NCBI RefSeq assembly: GCF_003945595.2
Contig: NW_024104413.1
Location: forward strand, 770,001-834,000
Source of the DNA: Pipra filicauda
Lineage: Eukaryota > Chordata > Aves > Passeriformes > Pipridae
Direction: 5' to 3'
Length of the DNA: 64,000 nucleotides
In this document: positions 13,850 to 24,100 of the stretch, piece after piece
How the letters are laid out: the number at the start of each line of letters is the position of its first letter
Position numbering within the stretch: position 1 is the stretch's first letter
Notes under the pieces: model-generated
The model's database searches: none
What the model saw: only the letters and a program-made list of their open reading frames with translations
What the model was told of the DNA's origin: nothing
Translations under genes and position numbers: made by a program

Positions 13850-14800
13850 GACCCTACGAACCACAAGGAAAAGTCATTCTGAATTTAGTCTTCAGCAATG
13901 CAGAGGATCTCATTCAAGACCTATTAGCTGCTAAATAGTAGCAACCACAATATAATTAAATTTAACACTAAGAAGAGATCAAGACAAATAAAGCAAACAG
14001 ATACTCAGTTTTAAGAAAATGACCAAAATGACCTATGCAAAAGTGGGGAAAATGCCAAAAACCCCTAAATGCACAGTTTGAAATGAAGAAGCCTACAAAC
14101 ACCCAGAAGGCTTAAAAAATACAGTTCTAGAAGCCCAGGTGTAATATCTAACACAAATAGAGAAACGTGGCGCAAACCTCCCCTTGCATGACTCAATGAG
14201 AAATTTAAGGAGTCTATTGCAGGGCAAATAGGGCAGCCCAGAAAAACGTGGCACACAAAATGTAAACAGGAAGCAAAGACGTCTAAACTCAAGGAGTGGC
14301 TGATAAGGGATGCTCAAACTGTTAATGACAAGTTTACATGGTGCTTGACTGAGAACTAGCCCTTGCAATGCAGAAGAGGTCCCACAATCTATGCCGAGAG
14401 CTTTCTGGGGACTCCGTGGGCCACAGCAGCCAAAAAGCCAAGAAAACAGGGTGCATTGTAAGGAAGGGCACTGGAAATGAAGATTTTGTAGAAAACCTTG
14501 GTACACCCACACCTTGAGGACTCTGTGCAGTCTCATCTCTGCACCTCCAGCAAGGCACAGTGATGTTGTAAAAGGTTCAGGGGACATCTGGAATAATGGG
14601 AGGAATGGAGCACTGCCTTTAAAATAGAGGCCAAATTTTGGAATTGTCCAAACTGGAGAGGACAAAGCTGAAGAGCAATGTACTGATGGTTTCTAAGTTG
14701 CCATGAATACCATGGGTAAGGTAGATTCAGAGGTGGCATTGACAAAATCAATGCTAGTGCCAGGAATCATCTGACAGGTTTTGCAAAGGGCTAAAAAACA
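13850..14800 (+). mobile_element. Degenerate CR1-like LINE remnant
   Basis: In + translation a stretch near 13890-13960 reads like VILNLVFSNAEDLIQDL followed by a broken SNHNIIKF. This resembles the end of the CR1 endonuclease domain (the SDH-type motif). Near 14500-14560 a stretch resembling VHPHLEDSVQ matches the conserved CR1 reverse-transcriptase C-terminal region. Stops and frameshifts separate them, so it is a fossil. The opposite-strand 190-codon frame at 14093-14665 is an artefact. Boundaries are uncertain. Confidence 0.45.
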
Positions 14801-15099
14801 ATACAGGAAGTGCCTTTCCAAGGAGCAGGTTCTGGGATGTTACGTTGAGAAGTTTTGGGGGGATATCAGCATGTTGAAGATGACATCAGACAAATCCATG
14901 CACATAAAGGCCATGGATTTTCATCAGGGGTGAAAATCACCGTCACAGCAACAGTGGGCACGGGTGGCAGAAGCGTCGTGTTTGGGTACAGGCACGGGGA
15001 AGCTGGTGGGCCCAGCGGTCAAAGCGCTGAGCGACATCAGTTGCACTCAGGTCTGCTCCGTCCTCCAGTTCTCGTGTGCTGCGAAGGGGAAAATAGGGG

Positions 15100-15235
15100 G
15101 CAAGAGCCGGGGGGAGCTGAGGGGCTGGGGCTGAGGAGACATAGCCGAGGGCAGCTGAGGGGACACAGCCGAGGGGAGCTGAAGGGCCGCGGCTCAGGGG
15201 ACACAACCGCTGCCCCGCAGCCGCCCTGAGGGGAG
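15100..15235. repeat. Imperfect tandem repeat (about 24-33 bp unit) in CpG island
   Basis: A unit resembling GCTGAGGGGACACAGCCGAG is repeated about four times with changes at 15112-15215. It is G-rich on the + strand. Confidence 0.65.
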
Positions 15236-15245
15236 GGACAGCCCC

Positions 15246-15253
15246 TGACGTCA
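15246..15253. promoter_or_regulatory. CRE palindrome
   Basis: TGACGTCA is the full consensus site for CREB/ATF proteins. It is inside the CpG island, roughly 20-30 bp before the NRF1-like motif and upstream of the likely first exon. Confidence 0.7.
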
Positions 15254-15273
15254 CCAGCGGGCCTGGCGCGAGA

Positions 15274-15283
15274 GCGCGTGCGC
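15274..15283. promoter_or_regulatory. NRF1-like site
   Basis: GCGCGTGCGC fits the NRF1 consensus of alternating purine-pyrimidine GC. A second partial copy (GCGTGCGCC) overlaps it. NRF1 sites are common in TATA-less cell-cycle and repair promoters. Confidence 0.5.
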
Positions 15284-15339
15284 GTGCGCCCCCGCGGGGA
15301 CGGAGGCGGCGCGTGGCGGGCGGTTCGAGCTGCGGGCGC

Positions 15340-15520
15340 GCCCTGAGCCTGCCCTCAGCTTTCCCTGAGCCTTCCCACAACCTTCCCTCAGCTCTCCCTC
15401 GCCGTTCCTTCAGGCCTCCCCTCAGCCTTCCCGCCGCTTTCCTTCAGGCCTCCCCTCAGCCTTCCCGCTGCCTTCCCTGCGCCTTCCCTCAGTTTTCCCG
15501 CCATTTCCCGCCCCCCTCCC
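15340..15520. repeat. Pyrimidine-rich CCTTCCCTCAG-type tandem repeat
   Basis: About fifteen imperfect copies of an 11-12 bp CCTTCCCTCAG/CCTTCCCGCC-like unit. It precedes the putative splice donor at 15560 and may be part of the transcribed 5' exon. Confidence 0.65.
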
Positions 15521-15559
15521 CTCCCCTGGAGCCGCCGCTGGGGCCGAGCAGACGCTGTG
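15520..15559 (+). other. Probable non-coding first exon end (HAUS3/POLN 5'UTR)
   Basis: GACGCTGTG is followed by GTGAGTAC at 15560, a strong splice donor in the CpG island. The HAUS3 coding exon has a clear acceptor at 17161-17163, and the POLN coding exon has one ending at 30293. Both therefore need an upstream 5' exon, and this donor is the best candidate. The start given is nominal because the transcription start cannot be read from sequence. Confidence 0.5.
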
Positions 15560-15871
15560 GTGAGTACGGAGCGGGTACTGTGGGATCGGGGCGCCACCGC
15601 CGCCTTCCTCCGTCCCCTCGTCGCGCCTCGTCCCTCTCCGGGCGGGCTCCTGGCCGGGATGCCCGCGGGGCTGGAGGCACCGACGGCCCCGGGGGCGGGA
15701 CGTGGCCCCTGAGGGCCCCGGTCGTGCGGCCTTTGGGCGGCCCCGTGTTGGGACGGGGTTGGCGGGTGCTTCCTCGGGGCTCCGGGGTTATTGTTTGCGG
15801 TGTTGAATGGCAGCGCCAGGGCCGTGGTGGCCCGGCGTGCCCGTGCATAAAGCTGTGTGGGCCCTTTGTCG

Positions 15872-16185
15872 CACAGAACCACAGAACAGTTAAGGTTGGA
15901 AGGGGCCTCCGGTCTCCAGTCCGACTCCCCTTCCAAGACAGAGTCACCTGGAGCAGGTGACACCGGAACGCGTCCCAGTGGGTTTGAAATGTCTCCAGAG
16001 AGGGAGACTCCACACCCTCCCTTGGCATCCTGTTCCAGTGCTCTGACACCCTCAGCGTAAAGTTCTACCTCATGCTGAGGTTCTGCTTGCTGTATTTTAG
16101 TTTATGGCTATTAACCCTTGCCCTGCCTCTGGACGCCACTGAAAGGAATCTGACGCCATCCTCTTGGCACCCATATTTATTTATG
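15872..16185 (-). mobile_element. CR1 LINE 3' fragment
   Basis: The + strand begins CACAGAACCACAGAACAGTTAAGGTTGG. It continues through CCATCCTCTTGGCACCC, the reverse complement of a CR1 3' end and the last part of its ORF2. Reverse-strand reading gives a CR1 ORF2 C-terminus (EGVESPSLETFQ). It is 5' truncated, lies in the 5' intron and touches the CpG island. The right boundary is approximate. Confidence 0.8.
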
Positions 16186-17163
16186 CCCTGTTTAGCACTG
16201 AGGGCAGAGGAGAGTTGGAAGGCCACCCTGTGACATGAAACTCGCATAACAATTTGTTTCATATGTAATCTGTAGCTCTGAGTTAAGTCAGATGCATGGA
16301 ATTTCAGAGGGACACCTTTACTTGGTTCAGCCCTCCAGGCTGGCTGGCAAAGTGGGGTCTTGTGGTGTTTTAGAAACAAAGTATTAAATAATTATCAAAC
16401 TAAAAAAAAATCTTAATATTACCAGACTGTTGCAGACAAGGCCTCTTGACTTTTTTGATAATTTATCCATTGCTGTCTGTTGCACACACTTTAGGATCCC
16501 AGAGCTGATGATTTGTTTGCTGGGAAACAGCAAAGCAGCAAACTTCTTTTCCCTGTAACTTTTAAGTTGTGACTATTTTCACAAGAGTATTTACACTGAT
16601 CTTAATTTTAATTTGTTATAATTGGTCAAAAAGCCTGCAGTATTATGTTGAGATATTTATATGTTAAAGAATTTCTTGTTCCATGTTCAGAGGAATCTTT
16701 TAAATGAAGGTTTAGAAGACAAGATTCTGATGGCTACTGAGGTAAAAAATAACCCTTTATAACCTAGATCTCAAAATGCAGTGTAATAGCACTGTGGTTT
16801 TGTTTTTAGAACAAACTGAAAACCCCACTAATTTTGGAAGCATTAAAATGATTGTGGGTGTTTTTTTAAATGAATGTGAAGAAAACTATAAGTAAGTCAC
16901 TTTTGCAGGCCAATGAATTGCACAGTATTTACACCTGTTGCTTTTGATGATGCTATTCTATTTTAATAATTTATGTGAATTAAGGAAAAATGTAAATACT
17001 TGCAAAGATCAGAGATATAACTGATGTAAAAATGTGTCCTGATTTGATTAACAAAATATATCCTTGAAATAAAAATTGGTTTCTAATCTTTGAATAGCCA
17101 CTCTAATCCAAAACATCATTTGATTTTTTTGGTGTGATCTGACACTTTCTTTTTCCTATGCAG
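16186..17163 (+). other. 5' intron of HAUS3, right part
   Basis: AT-rich intron sequence between the CR1 fragment and the HAUS3 acceptor. A strong pyrimidine tract (CTTTCTTTTTCCTATGCAG) ends at 17163. No gene was recognised. Confidence 0.75.
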
Positions 17164-18188
17164 ACTCTTTTTTTATTAAAATACTGAATATTCATTTTAA
17201 ATGGCAAAAAAATTACAGCTGGAATAATTCCCCGGATTTTTTTCATGCATTTGGATCTTTTCTGCTTACAAAAAATATTTTAATCATGAGCTGTGGAAAG
17301 GATTTTGTGGAAACTCTTAAGAAAATTGGATATCCAAAAGCCGATGAGCTTGATGGAGAAGATTTTGACTGGATGTTCGAGTCTTCGGAAGAGAGATCGT
17401 TTCTGGAGTGGTTTTGTGGAAACATAAATGAGCAGCATGTATCTGAAAAAGAACTGCAAGATTTTGATAATCTTGTTGAGTGTGGTAAGCCCATCTTGGA
17501 AGGACATGCACTGGATGAAGCCCTTAAAACTTTGAAGCCGATGGATTTGAAGAACAGTAGCCAAGAGAAGGAGGAGGAAGAGGAGGAACTGAAGACATTA
17601 GAGGATGAGCTTCAAACTCTTCAAAACTTAAAAAAACTTCAAATTCATCGGCATAATAAGCTTCAACTGATGGTCACTGCAAACAGCCATTCGTTACAAA
17701 CGCTGCAAAGCAAAGAGGAAGAAGCACAAAAAGATTTGAAAGAAGCTCTGGAAGTGTTTATTGTAGCAAATGAGAAGCTCGACAGTGAACTGCAGTCTCT
17801 TGCGGATGCAGCAAAGAAATTTGCCTCTTTCTTCAGTGCTTCAGATTCAGAACATCCAGTGTTTTTTTCCCAACTTTCTTTGGACAAGTATTTTTCTCTG
17901 GAAGAACAAAGCACTGCAGCACTTATCTCGCACATAAAAACCCATTTAAATCAAGGTATGTCTGAATGTGTTGAAAATTCACATGAAGGCAGCTTTCAGC
18001 TTGAAGATTTAAGCGAGCCAGTCACTTGTGAGGGGACTGATGAAACTTCTGAAGAGACTCAAGAGGTAGCCAGGCTCCAGACAGGATATATTTGTGCTCA
18101 GCATCAGCTAATTCAGCTGCAGGCTGAAGAGGAGGGCATGAAATCAGCTATCAAATGTGCAGAGAGCATGCTGCAGTCCTTGGACAAG
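17164..18188 (+). CDS. HAUS3: HAUS3 coding exon 1 with about 122 nt of 5'UTR
   Basis: The exon begins after the CTATGCAG acceptor. Translation starts at 17286 and gives 301 codons to the donor GTAAGC at 18189. It encodes the conserved N-terminal head and the first long coiled coil, including a Glu run ([19 protein letters not shown]) and a Ser/Glu-rich linker. Confidence 0.93.
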
Positions 18189-21100
18189 GTAAGCTATGGG
18201 CACTGAAAAGATGAGGCTGCACTCCACACAGAATTCGGTTTTGGGATTTCTCTGCTGACCATTTTCAGCTTTCCCCTTTTATTCATGTTCTCCTGTAAAC
18301 AGCACCTGGTGTTGTCTTTTAGTTAACCAGAATTCCCAGGATTGTCCTAAACCAGTGTTTTGATCGCACACACTCACAGCATATAGTGGCTGTGTTCAGC
18401 CATGAGAGAAAAACACACGCTATCATGTGGAGTGGTTTTCCACTCAGAAGCACAGCATTCTCTCTGTCAAAACACTTAGCCAAGGTTGGTCCTCTCTTTT
18501 GGTGCCAATTAACTAATGCAGGTGTAGAGTGACTCAGCTTGTTCCCGTATCTCCCCCTGTTTTCTTTGGACCCACAAGGTTCACTGCAGAGGGGACCAGG
18601 ACCCGGGCTTTTTGTCTTTGGGTTTGTCCGATGCACTTCCAGAGGACTTTAAATATTAAAACCAGACAAATTATTAAAAAACCTGCTATTGATGCTGACA
18701 TATTACCCAATACACTGGCTCCTGTATGCGTGGCCTGCACTGAATGGGCCAATGCAGCAGTAGCTGCCATGATTACTGCAGAGATGACAAAAGCAATTAG
18801 CCATCCAATGATGATTTCTTGATTGTGTTAACAGTTTCATTAACTTGCTATATCCTGCATCATCCTCCCAGCTTCTGGTTAGGTTCACTGGGAACCACAG
18901 TTTGGCTCTTCTGCTCATGGAAATTATTACTGATAAATTGAGAGTAGATACATTCTGATTTGTAATACAATTAAAATAGTAGGGATTACCTACGGGAATG
19001 TTAAAGGTTTTGTTAGTCACACTAATCACAACATCAGGTGCGGCCAAGGAGGCATGTGAGTGAGACTCATGACTGAGTCATTATGCCAATTAGTAAGAGT
19101 TAGTAGACACAATGAATTATCCCTAGAATATTTTCTTCCATGTACATCCAGGCAGGCCTTGTGCCGCTCAGCGTTCACTGGTCTCCTTCCGGGATTCTCT
19201 GAGGGACAGTGTCTGTGGAATTGGATTGCATGTCGAGTCTGTTCTACTCATATAAGGTTTCATCAAACGTGCTGGAAGTCAGTGGGGTCCTGAGGGAGAC
19301 AAAGCACAGGCCTGCTCCTTCCCCATGCCAGTAACTCAATAGGACCTTGCCACAGGGCATCTTTGTGAGTTTTTGTACAATACCTATTGATCCAAATTAA
19401 AAAAATTAAGGGTAAATACAGCTTCGTCTACTTGGGATGTCACATTCCCCCTTTTTTGTTTTAAAAGTATGGTTTTTAATACAGAGTACACATTTCTTGC
19501 ACCTGGGATAGGCACAGGTGATAAGATTATAGTTAAGGGGTTTTTTTGTTGTTTGTTTGTTTTGGTTGGGATTTTTTTCTTTCTTTCCTTTCCTTCTTTT
19601 TCTTTCTTTTCTTACTTTCTCTTTTTTCTTTCTTTCCCTTTTTCTTTCCCTTTTTCTTTCCCTTTTTCTTTCCCTTTTTCTTTCCCTTTTTCTTTCCCTT
19701 TTTCTTTCCCTTTTTCTTTCCCTTTTTCTTTCCCTTTTTCTTTCCCTTTTTCTTTCCCTTTTTCTTTCCCTTTTTCTTTCCCTTTTTCCGTTGGTCTTCC
19801 TTCGTTCCTTTTTTCTTTTTCCCTTTTTCTGTTTTCTTTTTCCCTTTTCATCTTTTCTGCTTTCCCTTTTTCTTTCCCTTTTTCTTTCCCTTTTTCTTTC
19901 CCTTTTTCTTTCCCTTTTTCTTTCCCTTTTTCTTTCCCTTTTTCTTTCCCTTTTTCTTTCCCTTTTTCTTTCCCTTTTTCTTTCCCTTTTTCTTTCCCTT
20001 TTTCTTTCCCTTTTTCTTTCCCTTTTTCTTTCCCTTTTTCTTTCCCTTTTTCTTTCCCTTTTTCTTTCCCTTTTTCTTTCCCTTTTTCTTTCCCTTTTTC
20101 TTTCCCTTTTTCTTTCCCTTTTTCTTTCCCTTTTTCTTTCCCTTTTTCTTTCCTTTTTTCTTTCCCTTTTTCTTTCCCTTTTTCTTTCCCTTTTTCTTTC
20201 CCTTTTTCTTTCCCTTTTTCTTTCCCTTTTTCTTTCCCTTTTTCTTTCCCTTTTTCTTTCCCTTTTTCTTTCTTTGTTACATTGTTTTCTATCAGTTGTA
20301 TTTTCAAGGAAGATTTAAACACATATCAAAACAATCCCCACGTACATATTTTAAGACAACAAATGATCTGGCACTGTTCTAGGTTCCTGAGGATTCCCAA
20401 AGTCACAAACACTGAGACACGAAGGGTGTAAGCAAAGCAAATTTATCCTGTTACTTGCGATAGCATTCCATACACACTGACCCCTGAATTTCTGCGAAGC
20501 TGCTGAGCAGGAGGAGAAGATGGACATGGTACTTGGCGGGAGGGGCAGGCAGGCCATGCACCTTTCAGGGTGTCCCCGGGATCAAAGCAGGGTGCACCCC
20601 CTGTCCAACCCAGAACCACCTCTCTTATATCCCCCTCGCAGGAGTGGAATTTTCCAGTTGTGACTTTGGCTCGTGTGGCCAACGTGCGACCCGAGACCAC
20701 AGTGGCTTATGGTACCAACTCCGTGCCAAACTCAAGTTCCCACCAGTTAACCTAATCTATTGTTTCTCTTTCCAAGGTTCAGTATTCCCAATAGTGAAAC
20801 TATGCAATGTTTTCCCATGCCACATTGACAAGCACAACCACAGACCAGCTATGGCAGCATCTCAGACACAACCCAGGTCCCTGGCACAGGCATAAATCAG
20901 TCAATCAATCTGAAGTTTTAACATTTTTTTTCATCACTTTTAGTATTATTCTTAACTTTTTTCTTTAAATCTCGACTGTGGCATGTGTGTGAGGGCATCT
21001 AATTGTACACATGTACCTAGGCCTAGATGTTTTTTGGTTTAAAGCACAAAACACACTGTAGAAATAACTTCCCTTTTTTAAAGTTACCAAGAACAAAGTT

Positions 21101-24100
21101 ATAGGCACTCAAATTATCAAATACATTCAATGGTTCCAGTGCTGTGTGTCCATTCTTCAGATGATTCATGTATTTAAGCTCCCTTTTTATTTTTTTTATG
21201 TTCCTTTGGTTTCATGGTTGAAGTTCAGCTCTGACACGTTGGCAGCTGTGGAGCTTGGAGAGAGAGGGGAGGCTGCTGTGGTGGCGCACAGTGAGGTGGG
21301 GGGGAGTGACCGGGCACTGATTTTTGGGGGTCAAATCCCCCACCAGAGGTAAATTAGCATGGTTAAAGGCAGGAGACAAGAGATTATAATGAGTAAAGGT
21401 AGAAGACTGACCCCTCACCAGAGGTCTTAAACCCCCTGTCAGCAGGGAATATAAACCAGGCTGATCAGCAGCACAGATAGAAACGGCAGGTGGTATAGAA
21501 TCATAGAATAGAATCATAGAATCGATTGGGTTGGAAAAGACCTCCGAGATCATCGAGTCCAACCCTTGGTCCAAATCCGGTCCATTTACTAGATCATGGC
21601 ACTCAGTGCCACGTCCAATCTGCGCTTAAAAATCTCCAGGGATGGTGAATCCACCACCTCTCTGGGCAGCCCATTCCAATGCCTGATTACTCTCTCTGTA
21701 AAGAATTTTCTCCTGATATCCAACTTAAATTGCCCCTGGCGGAGCTTAAGCCCGTGCCCCCTTGTCCTATTGCTGAGTGCCTGAGAGAAGAGACCAACCC
21801 CCACCTGGCTAGAACTTCCCTTCAGGTAGTTATAGACGGTGATGAGGTCACCTCTGAGCCTCCTCTTCTCCAGACTAAACAACCCCAGCTCACTCAGCCT
21901 CTCCCCATAGGACTTACGCTCCAGTCCCTTCACCAGCCTTGTTGCTCTTCTCTGGACCCGCTCCAGCACCTCAATAGCCTTTCTGAACTGAGGGGCCCAG
22001 AACTGAACACAATACTCAAGGTGTGGCCTCACCAACGCAGAGTACAGGGGAAGGATCACTTCCCTGCTCCTGCTGGCCACGCTATTTTTGCCTTCCTTCT
22101 CCCCAAAGAAGTCGTCCAACAAGTCTAAAAGAGTGTATTTTCAAGATGTCCAAATTTAAATATAATATTGCCATCGTTTCCTTTGTCCCTACATCAGGCT
22201 CTGTTACTCTCAGCGGTTGCAAAGCATGTATAGAAGTAAATGTTCCAATTGCTCATCCATAACCTCATGTCCTGCTGCATTCAAGACCTGATGTAAGACC
22301 TTTAGATAAAGTCTGTGTTCTTGGGGAATTCCCTGCCCCATTATTACTACACAGCTCCACAGATTCCTGTCCCGCAGGCTCCGCTGTCCCATTCTAACGA
22401 GATGAATGCTGGCACTTACCAACCCCACTGAGTTGCGGGCGCTTAAAAGGGTCCAGTAACGCAGGTCTCACGTGGGGGTCACCAGATATGGGTGCTGGAA
22501 AGATGAGGATGCACTCTGCACAGGATTTCTCCCACTGACCGTTTTCAGCTTTCCCCTTTTATTCGTGTTCTCCTGTAAACAGCACCTGGTGTTGTCTTTT
22601 AGAATTCCCAGGATTGTCCTAAACCAGTGTTTTGATCGCACACACTCGCAGCATATAGTGGCTGTGTTCAGCCATGAGAGAAAAACACACGCTATCACGT
22701 GGAATGGTTTTCCACTCAGAAGCACAGCATTCTCTCTGTCAAAACACTTAGCCAAGGTCAGTCCTCCCTTTTGATGCCAATTAACCAAATGCAGGTGCAG
22801 AGTGACTCAGCTTGTTTTCCCACAGAAAGCCACAAAAAGTGGTAGAAAGTAGTGGAGTTTTAAACAGACAGCCATGTTCAACTGGATCTAGTGAAGGGAA
22901 TTGCTGAGCTATTGTTATTTCAACTATTTTTATTTAGTGAAATTATGCTTCTATGAAGTTTTAGTCTTGCTCACAAAACTCATCTTGTGAAATTACCTTC
23001 TGTCATTAGAAGTTCTTCACTTTGACCCAGTACCTTTAAATCTCCTTTCCAGAGTTACTACCTTAAAAACCCTAGAACTTAGTACTACCTTTCTCGTTTA
23101 GTTTGGCTTTGAATTTTTGAATTCGAACTGGCTTTCTGTTGTTTTTACAGTAAATGAAATCTTAGCTTTGGTTACAATTTTAGGGTATTGAGAAGCCACT
23201 GTGGTAAATGTGTTCCTGTTTATATTGTGTAGCATAAGCTTAGAAAGTTTTAGTTTACTGACTCTTTTGAAACTCAAGTATTTGTACCAAATAAATGAAT
23301 CTGATAGTTGAAGCCTCAGAAATCTCTCAACAAGTGAGTGACAGGCAGATATGGCTACTGGAGTTTGTGAAGAAATCATAATGAAAGGAAAGGTATTCGC
23401 TTGTGCCACTCATGGAATTACTTGAGACATCATGTCAGTTTGTATATTTTCATTTATGGGTGACTAGTATAAAGGACTTGATTGATTAGAGTAATTTGAA
23501 AAAGATTGATTCTGCCAGCAGTGTTGATCATCCAGTGAATATAAATAATTATGTTTGCATGTGAGATTTCAGTTAGACATGTTTGAAATCAGGGTACTGG
23601 GTAAAATGGAGCTCTTCTATTTTTAGCACAATAAACTGTTTCCTGACCCTACAATTGAATGAAATTACTTTTTACTGAAATATATTTGTTTGATATCTAC
23701 TTTGTACATCTGTATTTACCTTATGTTGTAAAGTTCTCTTAAACTACTTGTGGAATTTTCATTTAATTTTGTAGGTAGATGTAACATAAGCACATGAACC
23801 TTGTGTGAACTGAAGGAATATTTGGAAAGTGGCTGGAGGTAACTGTGAAGAAAATGACGTATGTTTTGTTTTATGCAGGATATTGAACAACAAGAAAACC
23901 TTGATGCCAAAATATCTAGTTTAAGTGATGAAATTTCAACAGTTAAACGAGATATGGCTCAGATAAACAACGAAGAGCTGCTTCCCCTTCTGAAAGAGAA
24001 AGCACAACTTTTGACTGTGCCAGTGCTGAAAGCCCACTTGGATCATCAGATTGCTCAGCAGGATTGTTGCACTGCAAGACAAGATGAAATATGCAGGCAC

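Larger units (their letters stand above)
14930..15850 (+). promoter_or_regulatory. CpG island promoter of HAUS3 (probably also POLN)
   Basis: A sharp rise in GC and CpG against AT-rich flanks. It contains a perfect CRE (TGACGTCA, 15246-15253) and NRF1-like GCGCGTGCGC at 15274-15283 with an overlapping second half. No TATA box is seen. This layout is typical of dispersed housekeeping promoters. It lies 1.4-2.3 kb upstream of the HAUS3 start codon and is the only CpG island in the window. Open frames on both strands here come from GC richness. Confidence 0.85.
18197..22824 (-). mobile_element. Antisense endogenous retrovirus in HAUS3 intron 1 (class II-like provirus, decayed)
   Basis: Two direct copies of a roughly 340-bp sequence flank the element. 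Read on the - strand, the order is 5' LTR (22489-22824), PBS-like site, leader, gag start, CR1 insertion, degraded interior, minisatellite, env remnant, polypurine tract, 3' LTR (18197-18549). Each LTR carries AATAAA, and the 5' LTR has TG...CA ends. By eye the LTRs differ at about 20 positions plus two indels, which implies an old insertion. No open gag, pro, pol or env survives, and pol was not recognised. Class II (betaretrovirus-like) is inferred from the env remnant. Direct target duplication is not clean. Confidence 0.88.

Noticed and set aside
14093..14665. 190-codon - strand frame
   Set aside because: Antisense to a degenerate CR1-like element. No recognisable protein.
15313..16060. 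Long frames on both strands in the CpG island
   Set aside because: GC-rich sequence lacks stops. The - strand frames run into the antisense CR1, and both are low complexity.
19469..20431. Open frames of 320, 278, 253 (+) and 236 (-) codons
   Set aside because: They are produced by the 12-bp repeat, which has no stop in these frames. The predicted proteins are simple F/P/S/L or K/G/E repeats with no start context.
22467..22484. Assignment of a specific tRNA primer
   Set aside because: The site has the TGG start and position of a PBS, but no tRNA 3' end I know matches well enough.
18189..22832. Clean target-site duplication
   Set aside because: GTAAGCTA and GAAAGCCA match at 6 of 8 positions, and 8 bp is longer than usual for this retrovirus class. 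Reported only as possible.
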